Shown: positions 1 through 6,740, counted from the first letter of the stretch. The stretch is DNA of 7,470 bases from Archangium sp. (GCA_016793585.1 JAEUJR010001127.1:1-7470); one strand, 5' to 3'. The notes: generated by a model not told the origin, from the sequence alone. Program-made: numbers and translations.

Positions 1-88
1 TGAAGCGCCAGCGGCCATGGAAGGAGGGCGACTGTAGCGAATGCCGCGCGGGGAGGAACGGTCGTTGACGACCCTTCGAGGTTGACCG

Positions 89-1105
89 ATGCAGCCCGCC
101 GTGAGTCCGAAGGTGAGCGTCGTGCTCCCAGCCAGGAACGCCGAGGCCACCATCGACGCGGCGGTCGACAGCGTGCGCGCGCAGACCTTCGACGACTTCG
201 AGCTGCTCGCCATCGACGACGGCAGCACCGATGGAACGCGAGCGCGGCTCGAGCGTCACGCGCGCGACGACGAGCGGGTTCGCGTGCTCTCGACGGGCGG
301 CGTCGGGCTCGTGGGCGCGCTGCAGCTCGGGCTGGCCGAGGCGCGCGGGCCCCTGCTGGCGAGAATGGACGCCGACGACGTGAGCCGACCCGAGCGGTTC
401 GCCCGCAGCGTCGAGCGCCTCGAGGCCGAGCCGTCGCTCGCGGGCCTGGGCACCGGCGTCGACATCGTTCGCCATGACCAGCCGCCGTCTCCGTCGCTCG
501 TCTCGTACGGCCGCTGGCTCAGCTCGCTCACCACGCCCGAGCGGCTGTTCGCCGACCGGCTCATCGAGTCTCCGCTGTGTCACCCGTCGGTGATGTTGCG
601 CCGCGAGGTGCTCACCCGGTGTGGCGGCTGGCGTGACGGCGACTTCCCCGAAGATTGGGAGCTGTGGCTGCGCCTGCTCGAGCGCGGAGAGCGGCTGGTG
701 TGCCTGCCCGAGGTGCTCCACGTGTGGACCGACCATGACCGCCGCCTCACCCGCACCGACACGCGGTACCGGCGAGACCGCCACACGAAGCTGCGCGCGA
801 GCGTGCTGGCGGCGCGGTTCGGCAAACGCCCGCTCTGCATCTGGGGCGCGGGCGAGACGGGCATCGCGTTGTTCAAGGCGCTGCGGGAGCACGGCGTGCC
901 GGTGGAGCGCTTCATCGACGTGAACACGCGCAAGATTGGGCAGCGCATTCACGGGGCCCGGGTGGTGTGGCCCGACGACGTGGGGCCGCCGGCAGACGAG
1001 CACGTCATCGCCGCGGTCGGGGCGCACGGAGCCAGAGCCGAGATTCGCGCGTTCCTCGACTCACGCGGCTTCGTCGAAGGCGAGCACTTCACCGTGGCGG
1101 CGTGA
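89..1105 (+). CDS. Family 2 glycosyltransferase with C-terminal Rossmann-like domain
   Basis: This 338-residue protein is predicted to transfer a sugar from a nucleotide-sugar donor to a surface polysaccharide, glycolipid or similar acceptor at the cytoplasmic side of the membrane. The GT-A domain covers about residues 8-200. It begins VSVVLPARN (9-17), then shows DDGSTD at 43-48 (nucleotide binding), the metal-binding DADD at 94-97, and the acceptor-side acidic motif EDWELW at 188-193. These are standard GT2 motifs. After a basic linker, residues about 250-338 start with WGAGETG (252-258), a glycine-rich beta-alpha-beta turn as in Rossmann or PglD-like domains, followed by FIDVNTRKIGQ. No membrane segment or signal peptide is visible. 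The start is constrained because the frame is closed by a TGA at 83-85, three bases before the ATG. GTG at 101 is the alternative. There is no strong Shine-Dalgarno site. The donor and acceptor cannot be read from the sequence. Confidence 0.9.
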   Translation: MQPAVSPKVSVVLPARNAEATIDAAVDSVRAQTFDDFELLAIDDGSTDGTRARLERHARDDERVRVLSTGGVGLVGALQLGLAEARGPLLARMDADDVSRPERFARSVERLEAEPSLAGLGTGVDIVRHDQPPSPSLVSYGRWLSSLTTPERLFADRLIESPLCHPSVMLRREVLTRCGGWRDGDFPEDWELWLRLLERGERLVCLPEVLHVWTDHDRRLTRTDTRYRRDRHTKLRASVLAARFGKRPLCIWGAGETGIALFKALREHGVPVERFIDVNTRKIGQRIHGARVVWPDDVGPPADEHVIAAVGAHGARAEIRAFLDSRGFVEGEHFTVAA

Positions 1106-1179
1106 GGCGAAACCTTCACGACGATTCGCGTCATGCAAATGGGGTGGGCGGGGGGCAGCGACGTCCTAAATCGCCCCGC

Positions 1180-2226
1180 ATGTCCAAACGCGCGTCACTG
1201 GTGCTCGCCGTCGTGCTGGGGGCAACGACGGTCTCTGCCCAGACCCTGCAATACCAGGCGCCCCCGCAACACCGCATCGTTCACCGCAACACGTTCGCGC
1301 TGCGCGTGAACCCGCTCGGCCTGCTCTACGAGGGCCGGTTCATGTACCGCTTTCGGCTCTACGAGAGCGACGAGATGGCGCTGCGTGACAACTTCATCGG
1401 CATCGGGCTCACGCCCATCGCGAGCCCGGCGTTCATTCGTGCGGGCGCGTACGTCGAGGTGCAGCCGCTGACGGTGCTGGGCTTCTGGGCCTCGTACACG
1501 TTCGTGCAGTACTTCGGCACGTTCAACCTGTTCCAGTCGTTCCAGTCGGCGAGCGCCAACTACTCCGACGCCGAAATCACGCGCCTCGGAGCGGGCACAC
1601 CCGCGAGCCCCGGCGCGAAGACGAACTACCTGGGCAACGGCACCGAGCTCACCATCGGCGCGGACTTTCAAATCAAGGTGCTCGACTTCGTGGTGCGCAG
1701 CAAAGCGCGCCTCGTACGGCCCGACATGAACCTGCGCGCGGGAGACACGGTCTTCTACGACCAGTTCTACGACGTGCTGGCGCCGAACCGCGGCTGGTAC
1801 TTCGTGAACGACGTCGACCTGCTCTACCAGTCGCCCAACAAGCGCTTCATCGGTGGCGCCCGCTACACCCAGGCGTTCATGTTCTACGACCAGCGGCACT
1901 TCGCGAGCGGAGAGGCGCAGGAGAACAAGAACAACCTGCACCGCGTGGGGCCGTTCGTCGGCTACACGTTCAAGATTGAAGACGGCGCGACCTTCAACAA
2001 CCCCACCGCGTTCATCTTGATTCAGTGGTGGCTGCAGAACCGCAATCGCACGGGCACGGCGAACAACCCCGATGGCATCACGCAGGCGCTGCCGCTGATT
2101 GGAGCGGGCTTTCAGATGACGGGCGATTTCCTGCCGGTGCCGAAGCCGGCCCCACGCACCGAGGCCGTGCCGTCGTTGCGTGAGGCGCTCTCACGCGCAG
2201 AAGGTTCGGGCACCGTCGAGAACTGA
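1180..2226 (+). CDS. Outer-membrane beta-barrel protein, function unknown
   Basis: This 348-residue protein has a clear Sec signal peptide: MSKR, a hydrophobic stretch at 6-18, and a signal peptidase I site VSA|Q after residue 20. The mature part is rich in alternating aromatic and hydrophobic segments of 8-12 residues (for example 38-58, 72-95, 96-116, 156-176, 205-216, 222-237, 256-266, 275-287), broken by polar, Asn- and Gly-rich turns, as expected of an outer-membrane beta-barrel. There is no cysteine. The last strand-like segment is around 303-316. A Pro- and charge-rich tail of some 30 residues follows (PVPKPAPRTEAVPSLREA), so the chain does not end in the usual terminal aromatic of a barrel. 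I do not recognise a named family; a porin-like or structural role is inference. The longer open frame upstream lies inside the preceding gene, and the signal peptide fixes the ATG at 1180. No Shine-Dalgarno site lies close to it. It probably heads an operon with the gene at 2250. Confidence 0.8.
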   Translation: MSKRASLVLAVVLGATTVSAQTLQYQAPPQHRIVHRNTFALRVNPLGLLYEGRFMYRFRLYESDEMALRDNFIGIGLTPIASPAFIRAGAYVEVQPLTVLGFWASYTFVQYFGTFNLFQSFQSASANYSDAEITRLGAGTPASPGAKTNYLGNGTELTIGADFQIKVLDFVVRSKARLVRPDMNLRAGDTVFYDQFYDVLAPNRGWYFVNDVDLLYQSPNKRFIGGARYTQAFMFYDQRHFASGEAQENKNNLHRVGPFVGYTFKIEDGATFNNPTAFILIQWWLQNRNRTGTANNPDGITQALPLIGAGFQMTGDFLPVPKPAPRTEAVPSLREALSRAEGSGTVEN

Positions 2227-2249
2227 GGGTCGTTCGGGGGGCAATTCTC

Positions 2250-3851
2250 ATGTTGGCGCTGACACTCACGGTCGTCGTTCACGCGGCTCCGCTGGTCTCT
2301 CTCGACGCCAGACTCGCCACCTCGGACAAGGGGCGGGTCGTGATGGCCGACGTCGCCTTCGAGGCGCCGCTCGAGAGCGCGGTGACCATCGGCAGTGCGG
2401 ACAAGCCCTGGTGCAAGGCGGTGAGCCTGACCGTCACGGGAGCCGATGGCAGGCCGCGCGCCTGGCCCTGGAAGATGGACACGGCCTGCTCGCCGCAGGT
2501 GACGCTCTCGGGGCGCACCCAGTACACCGCGCACTTCGAGATCGAGGGCACTGCCGCCGCGAAGCTCGCCAATGGGCTGTACGAGGTCAGCGCCTCGTTC
2601 GAGGGCGTTCGACCGCCCTCCGTCGAGCTGCTCATCGGGGACGAAGCCACGTTGGGAAAGCCGTGGCCCCACCTTCCCCGTGGGGTGCCGGCCCTCGTCG
2701 CGGCGCTGCGCGAAGGCCCACCCGTGCTTGGGCGGCGGGCGCTCGAGGTCGCGCTCGACGCCGAGCTCCTCTCGGCTCCGCCCCTCGCAGTTGGCGCCGA
2801 AGCTGACGAGCTCATCGCGAACCACCTCGGCGACGTCATCGGGGCGATGAGTGAGGAGACGAACGTCTACAGCCACTCGTCGGAGACGTTCGCGGCTCGA
2901 AACTCGCTGCTCTTCGACTTCCGCGTGCTGCTCTTCCCAGGCGCCTCCACGGAGAGCTTCTCGAAGACCATTCGTGGGCGGGCCCGCGGCCTCCGCGGGA
3001 ACAGCCTGCGCGGCATGGCGTTCGAGCTCGAGCTTGCTTCAGCGAAGACGCCGGCCGCCTTCTGGAGGCACGTCTTCGAGAAGCGGAGCACCGGCATCTT
3101 CGTTCACCCGGTGCGCGTTCGAGACGGGGTGGCGCGAGTCGCAGTCACCTTCGTCTACCCCGAGGGCGTCGAGGAGCTGACGCACGTCGGGTTCTGGGCG
3201 CGTGAAGGCGCGGGGTGGAAGCGGGTGGTGTTCGAGCCGCTGACGCCGGGCTTCGCGCCCCGGGACTGGGGGTCGAACGTGCCTCGACCGGGCCCTGCGT
3301 CGAGCAACCCCCTGGCGGTCTGGCCCGAAGAGCAGCGCAGTCGCATCGAGACCCGGGTTCAGGTGCTGCAGCTCATGAGCACCGCGCCTTCGACGGCGCG
3401 AGTTCATGGCCCCTCGGACTTCAGCGGTCTCGACGCCTCGCTGCTCGAGCCGTACCGCGCGCACCCCACGCCTGCGGTGCGCACGGCGGTGATTCTCGGG
3501 CTCGAGGCGGCACGCAAGCCGGTGTCACTCGACGAGCTGATGACGGTCGCCGCGCAGTACCCGAAGGACCTGCCTGACGCGTTGCAGGAGCTGATTCGCC
3601 GGCATGCCGAGCCGCACTTCGAGAAGGTGGCAGAAGCTCCAGCGGCCGAGCACCCACCACTCATCGCCGCAGTCACCGCCGCCCGACGCGCAGGCGCGCG
3701 CGGGCTCGAGCACGCAGGCGTGTCGGTTCGCATCAGAGGCGACCTCGCACGAATGGACGTCAGCTGGTCCGACCAGGGCGGGAGCTGGCTTCTGCGACGC
3801 GAGGGCGCGGGGTGGAAGGTCGTCTGCTCGCTTGGCGGGTGGATTCACTGA
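2250..3851 (+). CDS. Secreted or periplasmic protein of unknown function with a repeated beta module
   Basis: This 533-residue protein starts with a short signal-like segment (MLALTLTVVVHAA, cleavage near 11-13), so it is probably exported; the positive n-region is missing, which lowers certainty. Residues 14-130 look like a beta-rich domain with two cysteines (C55, C80) that could pair. Residues 185-330 form a mixed domain ending in VRVRDGVARVAVTF (288-301) and WAREGAGWKRVVF (316-328). Residues 400-455 are helical and resemble one or two HEAT-like hairpins (HPTPAVRTAVILGLEAARK). The end repeats the earlier module: VRIRGDLARMDVSW (493-506) and LLRREGAGWKVVC (514-526), then GGWIH. I do not recognise the family. 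The ATG follows the barrel gene's stop by 23 bp, with a G-run (2235-2241) as a weak ribosome site, which suggests co-transcription and perhaps a shared envelope role (inference). Confidence 0.75.
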   Translation: MLALTLTVVVHAAPLVSLDARLATSDKGRVVMADVAFEAPLESAVTIGSADKPWCKAVSLTVTGADGRPRAWPWKMDTACSPQVTLSGRTQYTAHFEIEGTAAAKLANGLYEVSASFEGVRPPSVELLIGDEATLGKPWPHLPRGVPALVAALREGPPVLGRRALEVALDAELLSAPPLAVGAEADELIANHLGDVIGAMSEETNVYSHSSETFAARNSLLFDFRVLLFPGASTESFSKTIRGRARGLRGNSLRGMAFELELASAKTPAAFWRHVFEKRSTGIFVHPVRVRDGVARVAVTFVYPEGVEELTHVGFWAREGAGWKRVVFEPLTPGFAPRDWGSNVPRPGPASSNPLAVWPEEQRSRIETRVQVLQLMSTAPSTARVHGPSDFSGLDASLLEPYRAHPTPAVRTAVILGLEAARKPVSLDELMTVAAQYPKDLPDALQELIRRHAEPHFEKVAEAPAAEHPPLIAAVTAARRAGARGLEHAGVSVRIRGDLARMDVSWSDQGGSWLLRREGAGWKVVCSLGGWIH

Positions 3852-3859
3852 GCATCGGA

Positions 3860-4744
3860 TCAGCTCGTCGGCTTCAGCGGGAAATCGTCTGGCAGCGGCG
3901 CCTCCCACGTGACGCCGTCGATCTCGAGGCGGCGCGCGTGCAGCAGACACCGCGCCCCGCTCGCGCCGCCGTAGAAGTCGTCGCCCAGAATCGGGAACCC
4001 AAGGCTCGCCAGATGCGCGCGAAGCTGATGGGTGCGGCCCGTCTCGGGGAACAGGCGAACCAGGCAGACGGCCCCGCTCACCACGTCGCGCCGGTACTTC
4101 GTCACCGCCTCGAGGCCATTGCCCGTTCGAATCGCGCGCCATCGGCCCGGCCGCGACGGGTCCTTCTGGAGCGGCGTGTCGATGACGCCCTGCTCGGGCA
4201 CCCCACTGCCCACGATGGCCACGTACTCCTTCTTCGCGCGGCCCTCACGAAACGCCGCGGCGAGCGCGCTCGTCGACGCCTTCGTCTTGCCGAACACCGT
4301 CACACCCGACGTCTCGCGATCGAGCCGATGAACCAGCCCCGCCTGCCGACCCAGGTACTTCGTGGCGAGGTCGAGCAGGCTCACTTCTCCATCGGGCGTC
4401 GGCTGCGCGGGAATGCCGGCGGGCTTGTTCACCACCAGCACCGCTGCGTCTTCGAAGAGCACGCTCAACGTGAAGCGCGACGCGGCACGCTCCACGTTCG
4501 TCGCTTCGCCGCTCGCCTCGAGCACCACGCTCACGCGACTGCCGGCCTTCACGTTCACCGCGCCATCACGCGCCCGTTTGCCGTCGACGTACACCGCGCC
4601 GGCTGCCACTCGGCGGCCCACGTCCTCCGCAGACTCCTGGAGCTCCGACATGAGCGCCTTCACCAACCCGGTCGATGTCGTCACCTCGAACGTGCGCCGT
4701 TTCACGAACGCCACCCGGCCTGACCATGTGGATGCATGTCGCAT
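3860..4744 (-). CDS. RluA-family RNA pseudouridine synthase
   Basis: This 294-residue enzyme is predicted to isomerise specific uridines in rRNA or tRNA to pseudouridine in the cytoplasm. An S4-like RNA-binding region lies at about residues 16-75 (VKALMSELQESAEDVGRRVAAG, then VYVDGKRA, given in parts). The catalytic domain follows: NKPAG (106-110), then HRLDRETSG (139-147) with the catalytic aspartate D142, KKEYVAIV (171-178), and the C-terminal block PETGRTHQLRAHL (233-245) with LGFPILGDDFYG (248-259) and LLHARRLEI (267-275). All are RluA-family hallmarks and the length is typical. Which uridine it modifies (RluC, RluD or another type) cannot be told. The frame is open for 36 codons further upstream, but the S4 region begins soon after the ATG at 4744. 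A GTG at 4714 is an alternative start. It is divergent from the gene at 4760 and convergent with the gene ending at 3851. Confidence 0.93.
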   Translation of the reverse strand: MRHASTWSGRVAFVKRRTFEVTTSTGLVKALMSELQESAEDVGRRVAAGAVYVDGKRARDGAVNVKAGSRVSVVLEASGEATNVERAASRFTLSVLFEDAAVLVVNKPAGIPAQPTPDGEVSLLDLATKYLGRQAGLVHRLDRETSGVTVFGKTKASTSALAAAFREGRAKKEYVAIVGSGVPEQGVIDTPLQKDPSRPGRWRAIRTGNGLEAVTKYRRDVVSGAVCLVRLFPETGRTHQLRAHLASLGFPILGDDFYGGASGARCLLHARRLEIDGVTWEAPLPDDFPLKPTS

Positions 4745-4797
4745 TGACGCCGGGCGCCCATGGGGAACACTGAAGGGGCCGTGGAACTCAGCGTCAA
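4744..4797. promoter_or_regulatory. Possible divergent promoter pair with mirrored TTGACG boxes
   Basis: TTGACG occurs on the plus strand at 4744-4749 and on the minus strand at 4797-4792, each pointing towards the gene it could drive. On the plus strand a weak -10 (AACACT, 4766-4771) follows after 16 bases. On the minus strand a weak -10 (TTCAGT, 4774-4769) follows after 17 bases. The plus arrangement would start RNA near 4778-4780, just before the in-frame GTG at 4781, and would leave the ATG at 4760 outside the transcript. Both -10 boxes match the sigma-70 consensus at only three of six positions, so this is a suggestion only. Confidence 0.25.
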
Positions 4798-6283
4798 CGC
4801 CATTCTCGCCACCATCGACGACTTCCTGAAGGAGTCGGGCACCCGTACGCATCGCGCGCTCGCCGGCCTCGAGGCGCGACCGACCCAGGTCGAGCTCTCG
4901 TCACTGCTCGAAGACGTCACGCACGCCGAGACCGTCGCCTTCGTGCGCGAGCTCACGACCAGCTCGCGCATCGACGCCACCAAGAAGGGCCGCGTCGAGC
5001 GGCTGCACGCGTACCTGCTCGAGCTCGCCACGCGCGCCCGTCTCGCGCCGCACGACGACGCCATCACCACCCTGCTCTCGTCGAAGACCATCGCCTCGGC
5101 CGGCCGCACGTGGACGCTCGCCGAGTCACTCTCCGACGCGTGGACGTTGTCGACGCCCGAAGCGCGCTCGCTGGTCTCGAACGACCGCTCCGCCGCGCTG
5201 TGGGACGAGCAGCCGCCCTTCGCGCGACGCCTCGACGCCCTCTCCGAAGCCGCCGTCGCGTTCGGCCAGCCGTCGTCACGCGCGCTCGTCGAGGCGATGC
5301 AGCGGCGCACCTTCGAAAAGCTCGAGCCGGCCGCCGAAGCGCTGCTCAGACACTCCGACGACCCGGCGCGTGACCTCTCGGCGTTCGCGCTCAAACGCCT
5401 CGACCCTCAGCTCAAACCGACGAACGCGAAGAGCACCGACCTCGCGCGTGCGCTGGCTGCGCCCTGGTTCTTCGAGGTGCTGCGCAAAGAAGACCTCTCG
5501 CACGCGGTGACGCGCACGCTGGCCGAGCTCGGCTTTCACCCGAACGCCTTCGGTCGCATTCTCGTCGACACCGACTCGCAGGGCAGGCTGCCTGGCGCCC
5601 ACCTCGTTCGGGTCGAAGTGCCAGACCAGCTACGGCTCATCTTCACGGCCGCGCCCGGCTTCGACGGCTACGCGGGCTGGCTCGGCGCGTGGGGAGAAGC
5701 CCAGCTGCTCTCGGCCACGCCACGCACGCTGCCATTCATCGACCGAGTGGTGGGTGACGCCGCGCTCACGCTCGCGGTGCGCCGCTTGTTCGAGTCGCTG
5801 CTGCTCGACGAGGCGTGGCTCAAGCGGCACGTGCGGGCGACGTCGGCGCAGGCCAGAGAGGTCGCGCGCGTGTTCGCCTGGCGACAGGTGATGGCGATGC
5901 GCGCCGAAGCGGCGTTGCTGCCAGTGCAGCGCGAAGGGCTCGAGCGCGGCGCGGTGCGTGGGCTGGCCGATGCGTACCTGACCTCGATGGAGCGCGCGCA
6001 CGTCGTGCAACCCGAGCGCGGCCGCTTCCTGCTCGACACCGCTCCGCTCACGCCGGCGATGACGTCGCTCGACGCGTGGTCGCTCGAGGCGCACCTGGCG
6101 TCGTTGATTCGCGAGCGCTTCAACGAAGACTGGTGGCGAAACCCCGCGGCCGGTCGGTTCTTGAACGATCTCGCGACGCGCGGCTCGACCGATGACGCGG
6201 CGACGGTGGCGACGTCGTTGGGCGGCCCTGACCTCGAGCTGACGAACGCCTCGCGTCGTCGCGTCATCGTGATGGGCGCCTGA
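4760..6283 (+). CDS. M3-like (gluzincin-fold) protein lacking the zinc site; probable pseudo-peptidase
   Basis: This 507-residue, largely helical protein has no signal peptide or membrane segment. Residues about 225-490 match what I recall of bacterial M3-like peptidases: DLARAL (227-232), a beta region leading to RVEVPDQLRLIF, then GYAGWLGAWGEAQ, which lines up without gaps on the DYxALxHEAGHxxH type of active-site helix. Here the HExxH positions 309-313 read GAWGE. The downstream helix GDAALTLAVRRLFESLLLDEAWL (quoted in part: LTLAVRRLFESLLLDEAWL, 336-354) keeps the pattern of the GDxxVTExxAFLFExLL helix, but the glutamate ligand position is L338. The 25-residue gap from 313 to 338 equals His477-Glu502 of thimet oligopeptidase. 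The C-terminal block LDAWSLEAHL (437-446) and FNEDWWRNPAAG also fits the family. Peptidase activity is therefore unlikely; a binding or regulatory role is inference. GTG at 4781 is an alternative start, preceded by GAAGGGG. Codon use resembles that of its neighbours and the frame is intact, so it does not look like a decaying gene. Confidence 0.8.
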   Translation: MGNTEGAVELSVNAILATIDDFLKESGTRTHRALAGLEARPTQVELSSLLEDVTHAETVAFVRELTTSSRIDATKKGRVERLHAYLLELATRARLAPHDDAITTLLSSKTIASAGRTWTLAESLSDAWTLSTPEARSLVSNDRSAALWDEQPPFARRLDALSEAAVAFGQPSSRALVEAMQRRTFEKLEPAAEALLRHSDDPARDLSAFALKRLDPQLKPTNAKSTDLARALAAPWFFEVLRKEDLSHAVTRTLAELGFHPNAFGRILVDTDSQGRLPGAHLVRVEVPDQLRLIFTAAPGFDGYAGWLGAWGEAQLLSATPRTLPFIDRVVGDAALTLAVRRLFESLLLDEAWLKRHVRATSAQAREVARVFAWRQVMAMRAEAALLPVQREGLERGAVRGLADAYLTSMERAHVVQPERGRFLLDTAPLTPAMTSLDAWSLEAHLASLIRERFNEDWWRNPAAGRFLNDLATRGSTDDAATVATSLGGPDLELTNASRRRVIVMGA

Positions 6284-6351
6284 CACACCGCCGCTGCGCC
6301 TGCCGCCACGTGGCCACCGGAGCGCGCCCTCGGAGCAGACACGGCCTTCAC

Positions 6352-6606
6352 ATCGCAGTCGTCATCGACGGTGCCGTCACACCGCTCGACCGCGGGCTCG
6401 ACGAAGCCGACGCAGTCACCGAACACGCACGCGTCTGGACTTGCGGCACCCGCCACCGAAGAGCCGCAGGTCTGCGTGAGGCCTTCGTCGACCGCCTCGC
6501 GCTGCTCCGTTCGCCGCGCGAACATCGACCTCTCTGCGACCTCGCGCGCCGCTCCGTTCGCCGCGCACACAGCCTCGCCGCCAGAACGCGAACTCGCCTG
6601 ACTCAC
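6352..6606 (-). pseudogene. Remnant of a MopE-like Cys-rich metal-binding repeat protein
   Basis: Read on the minus strand, 6492-6352 encodes VDEGLTQTC, then CVFGDCVGFVEPAVERCDG, then TVDDDCD. In intact secreted proteins of this type, common in myxobacteria, each unit runs from VDEGLTQTC through further cysteines to ERCDGxDDDCDGxVDEG, the 'putative metal-binding motif' related to MopE (family knowledge). One unit of 47 residues is nearly complete, but the final DG and the next VDEG are missing: the frame continues as VKAVSAPRARSG without cysteine spacing. Upstream, the same frame stays open (EFERWCRDVDGV, GGEAVCAANGAARE) but the repeat pattern is lost. No signal peptide, good start or C-terminal sorting tail can be seen. 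The frame runs on antisense into the M3-like gene, where it is only a shadow. I read it as the decayed end of a lost gene. The outer limits are uncertain. Confidence 0.55.
6504..6566. repeat. Short direct repeat, 16 bp exact, 47 bp apart
   Basis: GCTCCGTTCGCCGCGC occurs at 6504-6519 and again at 6551-6566. The similarity extends upstream imperfectly (CTCGCGC before each copy, with a 2-base offset). It lies within the decayed minus-strand reading frame and may record a small tandem duplication. Confidence 0.6.
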
Positions 6607-6734
6607 GCCATCGACGTCGCGGCACCACCTCTCGAACTCGCCGCGAGCAGGCGCAACCGCGAAGCGCGGCGATGACGAGCAGCACGGGCTCGTCTCGTGA
6701 CGAAGTCGGCACTGCCGAAGACCAGGTGCGCGAC

Positions 6735-6740
6735 TACGCT
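6735..6740 (+). promoter_or_regulatory. Possible -10 box giving a leaderless TrmO-like mRNA
   Basis: TACGCT fits the TAnnnT form of a -10 box in GC-rich genomes. Six bases separate it from the ATG at 6747, so transcription would begin at or beside the start codon. The matching -35 position (CTGCCG, 6712-6717) with a 17-base spacer is weak. No Shine-Dalgarno site is present before this ATG, which fits a leaderless start. Confidence 0.35.

Noticed and set aside
65..93. TTGACG at 65-70 as a -35 box for the glycosyltransferase
   Set aside because: No acceptable -10 lies 16-18 bases downstream; that position falls on the start codon itself.
1143..1171. Promoter before the barrel gene with CTAAAT as -10
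   Set aside because: The -10 matches only three positions and the -35 position is a G-run, so it is too weak to list as a feature.
1195..1941. 248-codon minus-strand open frame opposite the barrel gene
   Set aside because: Val-, Glu- and Arg-rich shadow typical of GC-rich DNA; the plus strand has the signal peptide and barrel pattern.
2112..2876. 254-codon minus-strand open frame opposite the barrel and secreted-protein genes
   Set aside because: Low-complexity Arg-, Gly- and Asp-rich translation, no motifs, spans two plus-strand genes with signal sequences.
3812..4723. 303-codon plus-strand open frame opposite the RluA-like gene
   Set aside because: It is His-, Arg- and Ala-rich with no motifs, while the opposite strand carries all the RluA hallmarks.
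5668..6606. Long minus-strand open frame across the M3-like gene and the gap
   Set aside because: Only its first part, in the gap, has recognisable MopE-like motifs. The rest is Arg- and Ser-rich shadow opposite a gene with family-level similarity.
6310..6675. 121-codon plus-strand open frame in the gene-free stretch
   Set aside because: Composition is dominated by Arg and Ala, with no motif or ribosome site, and it lies opposite the MopE-like remnant.
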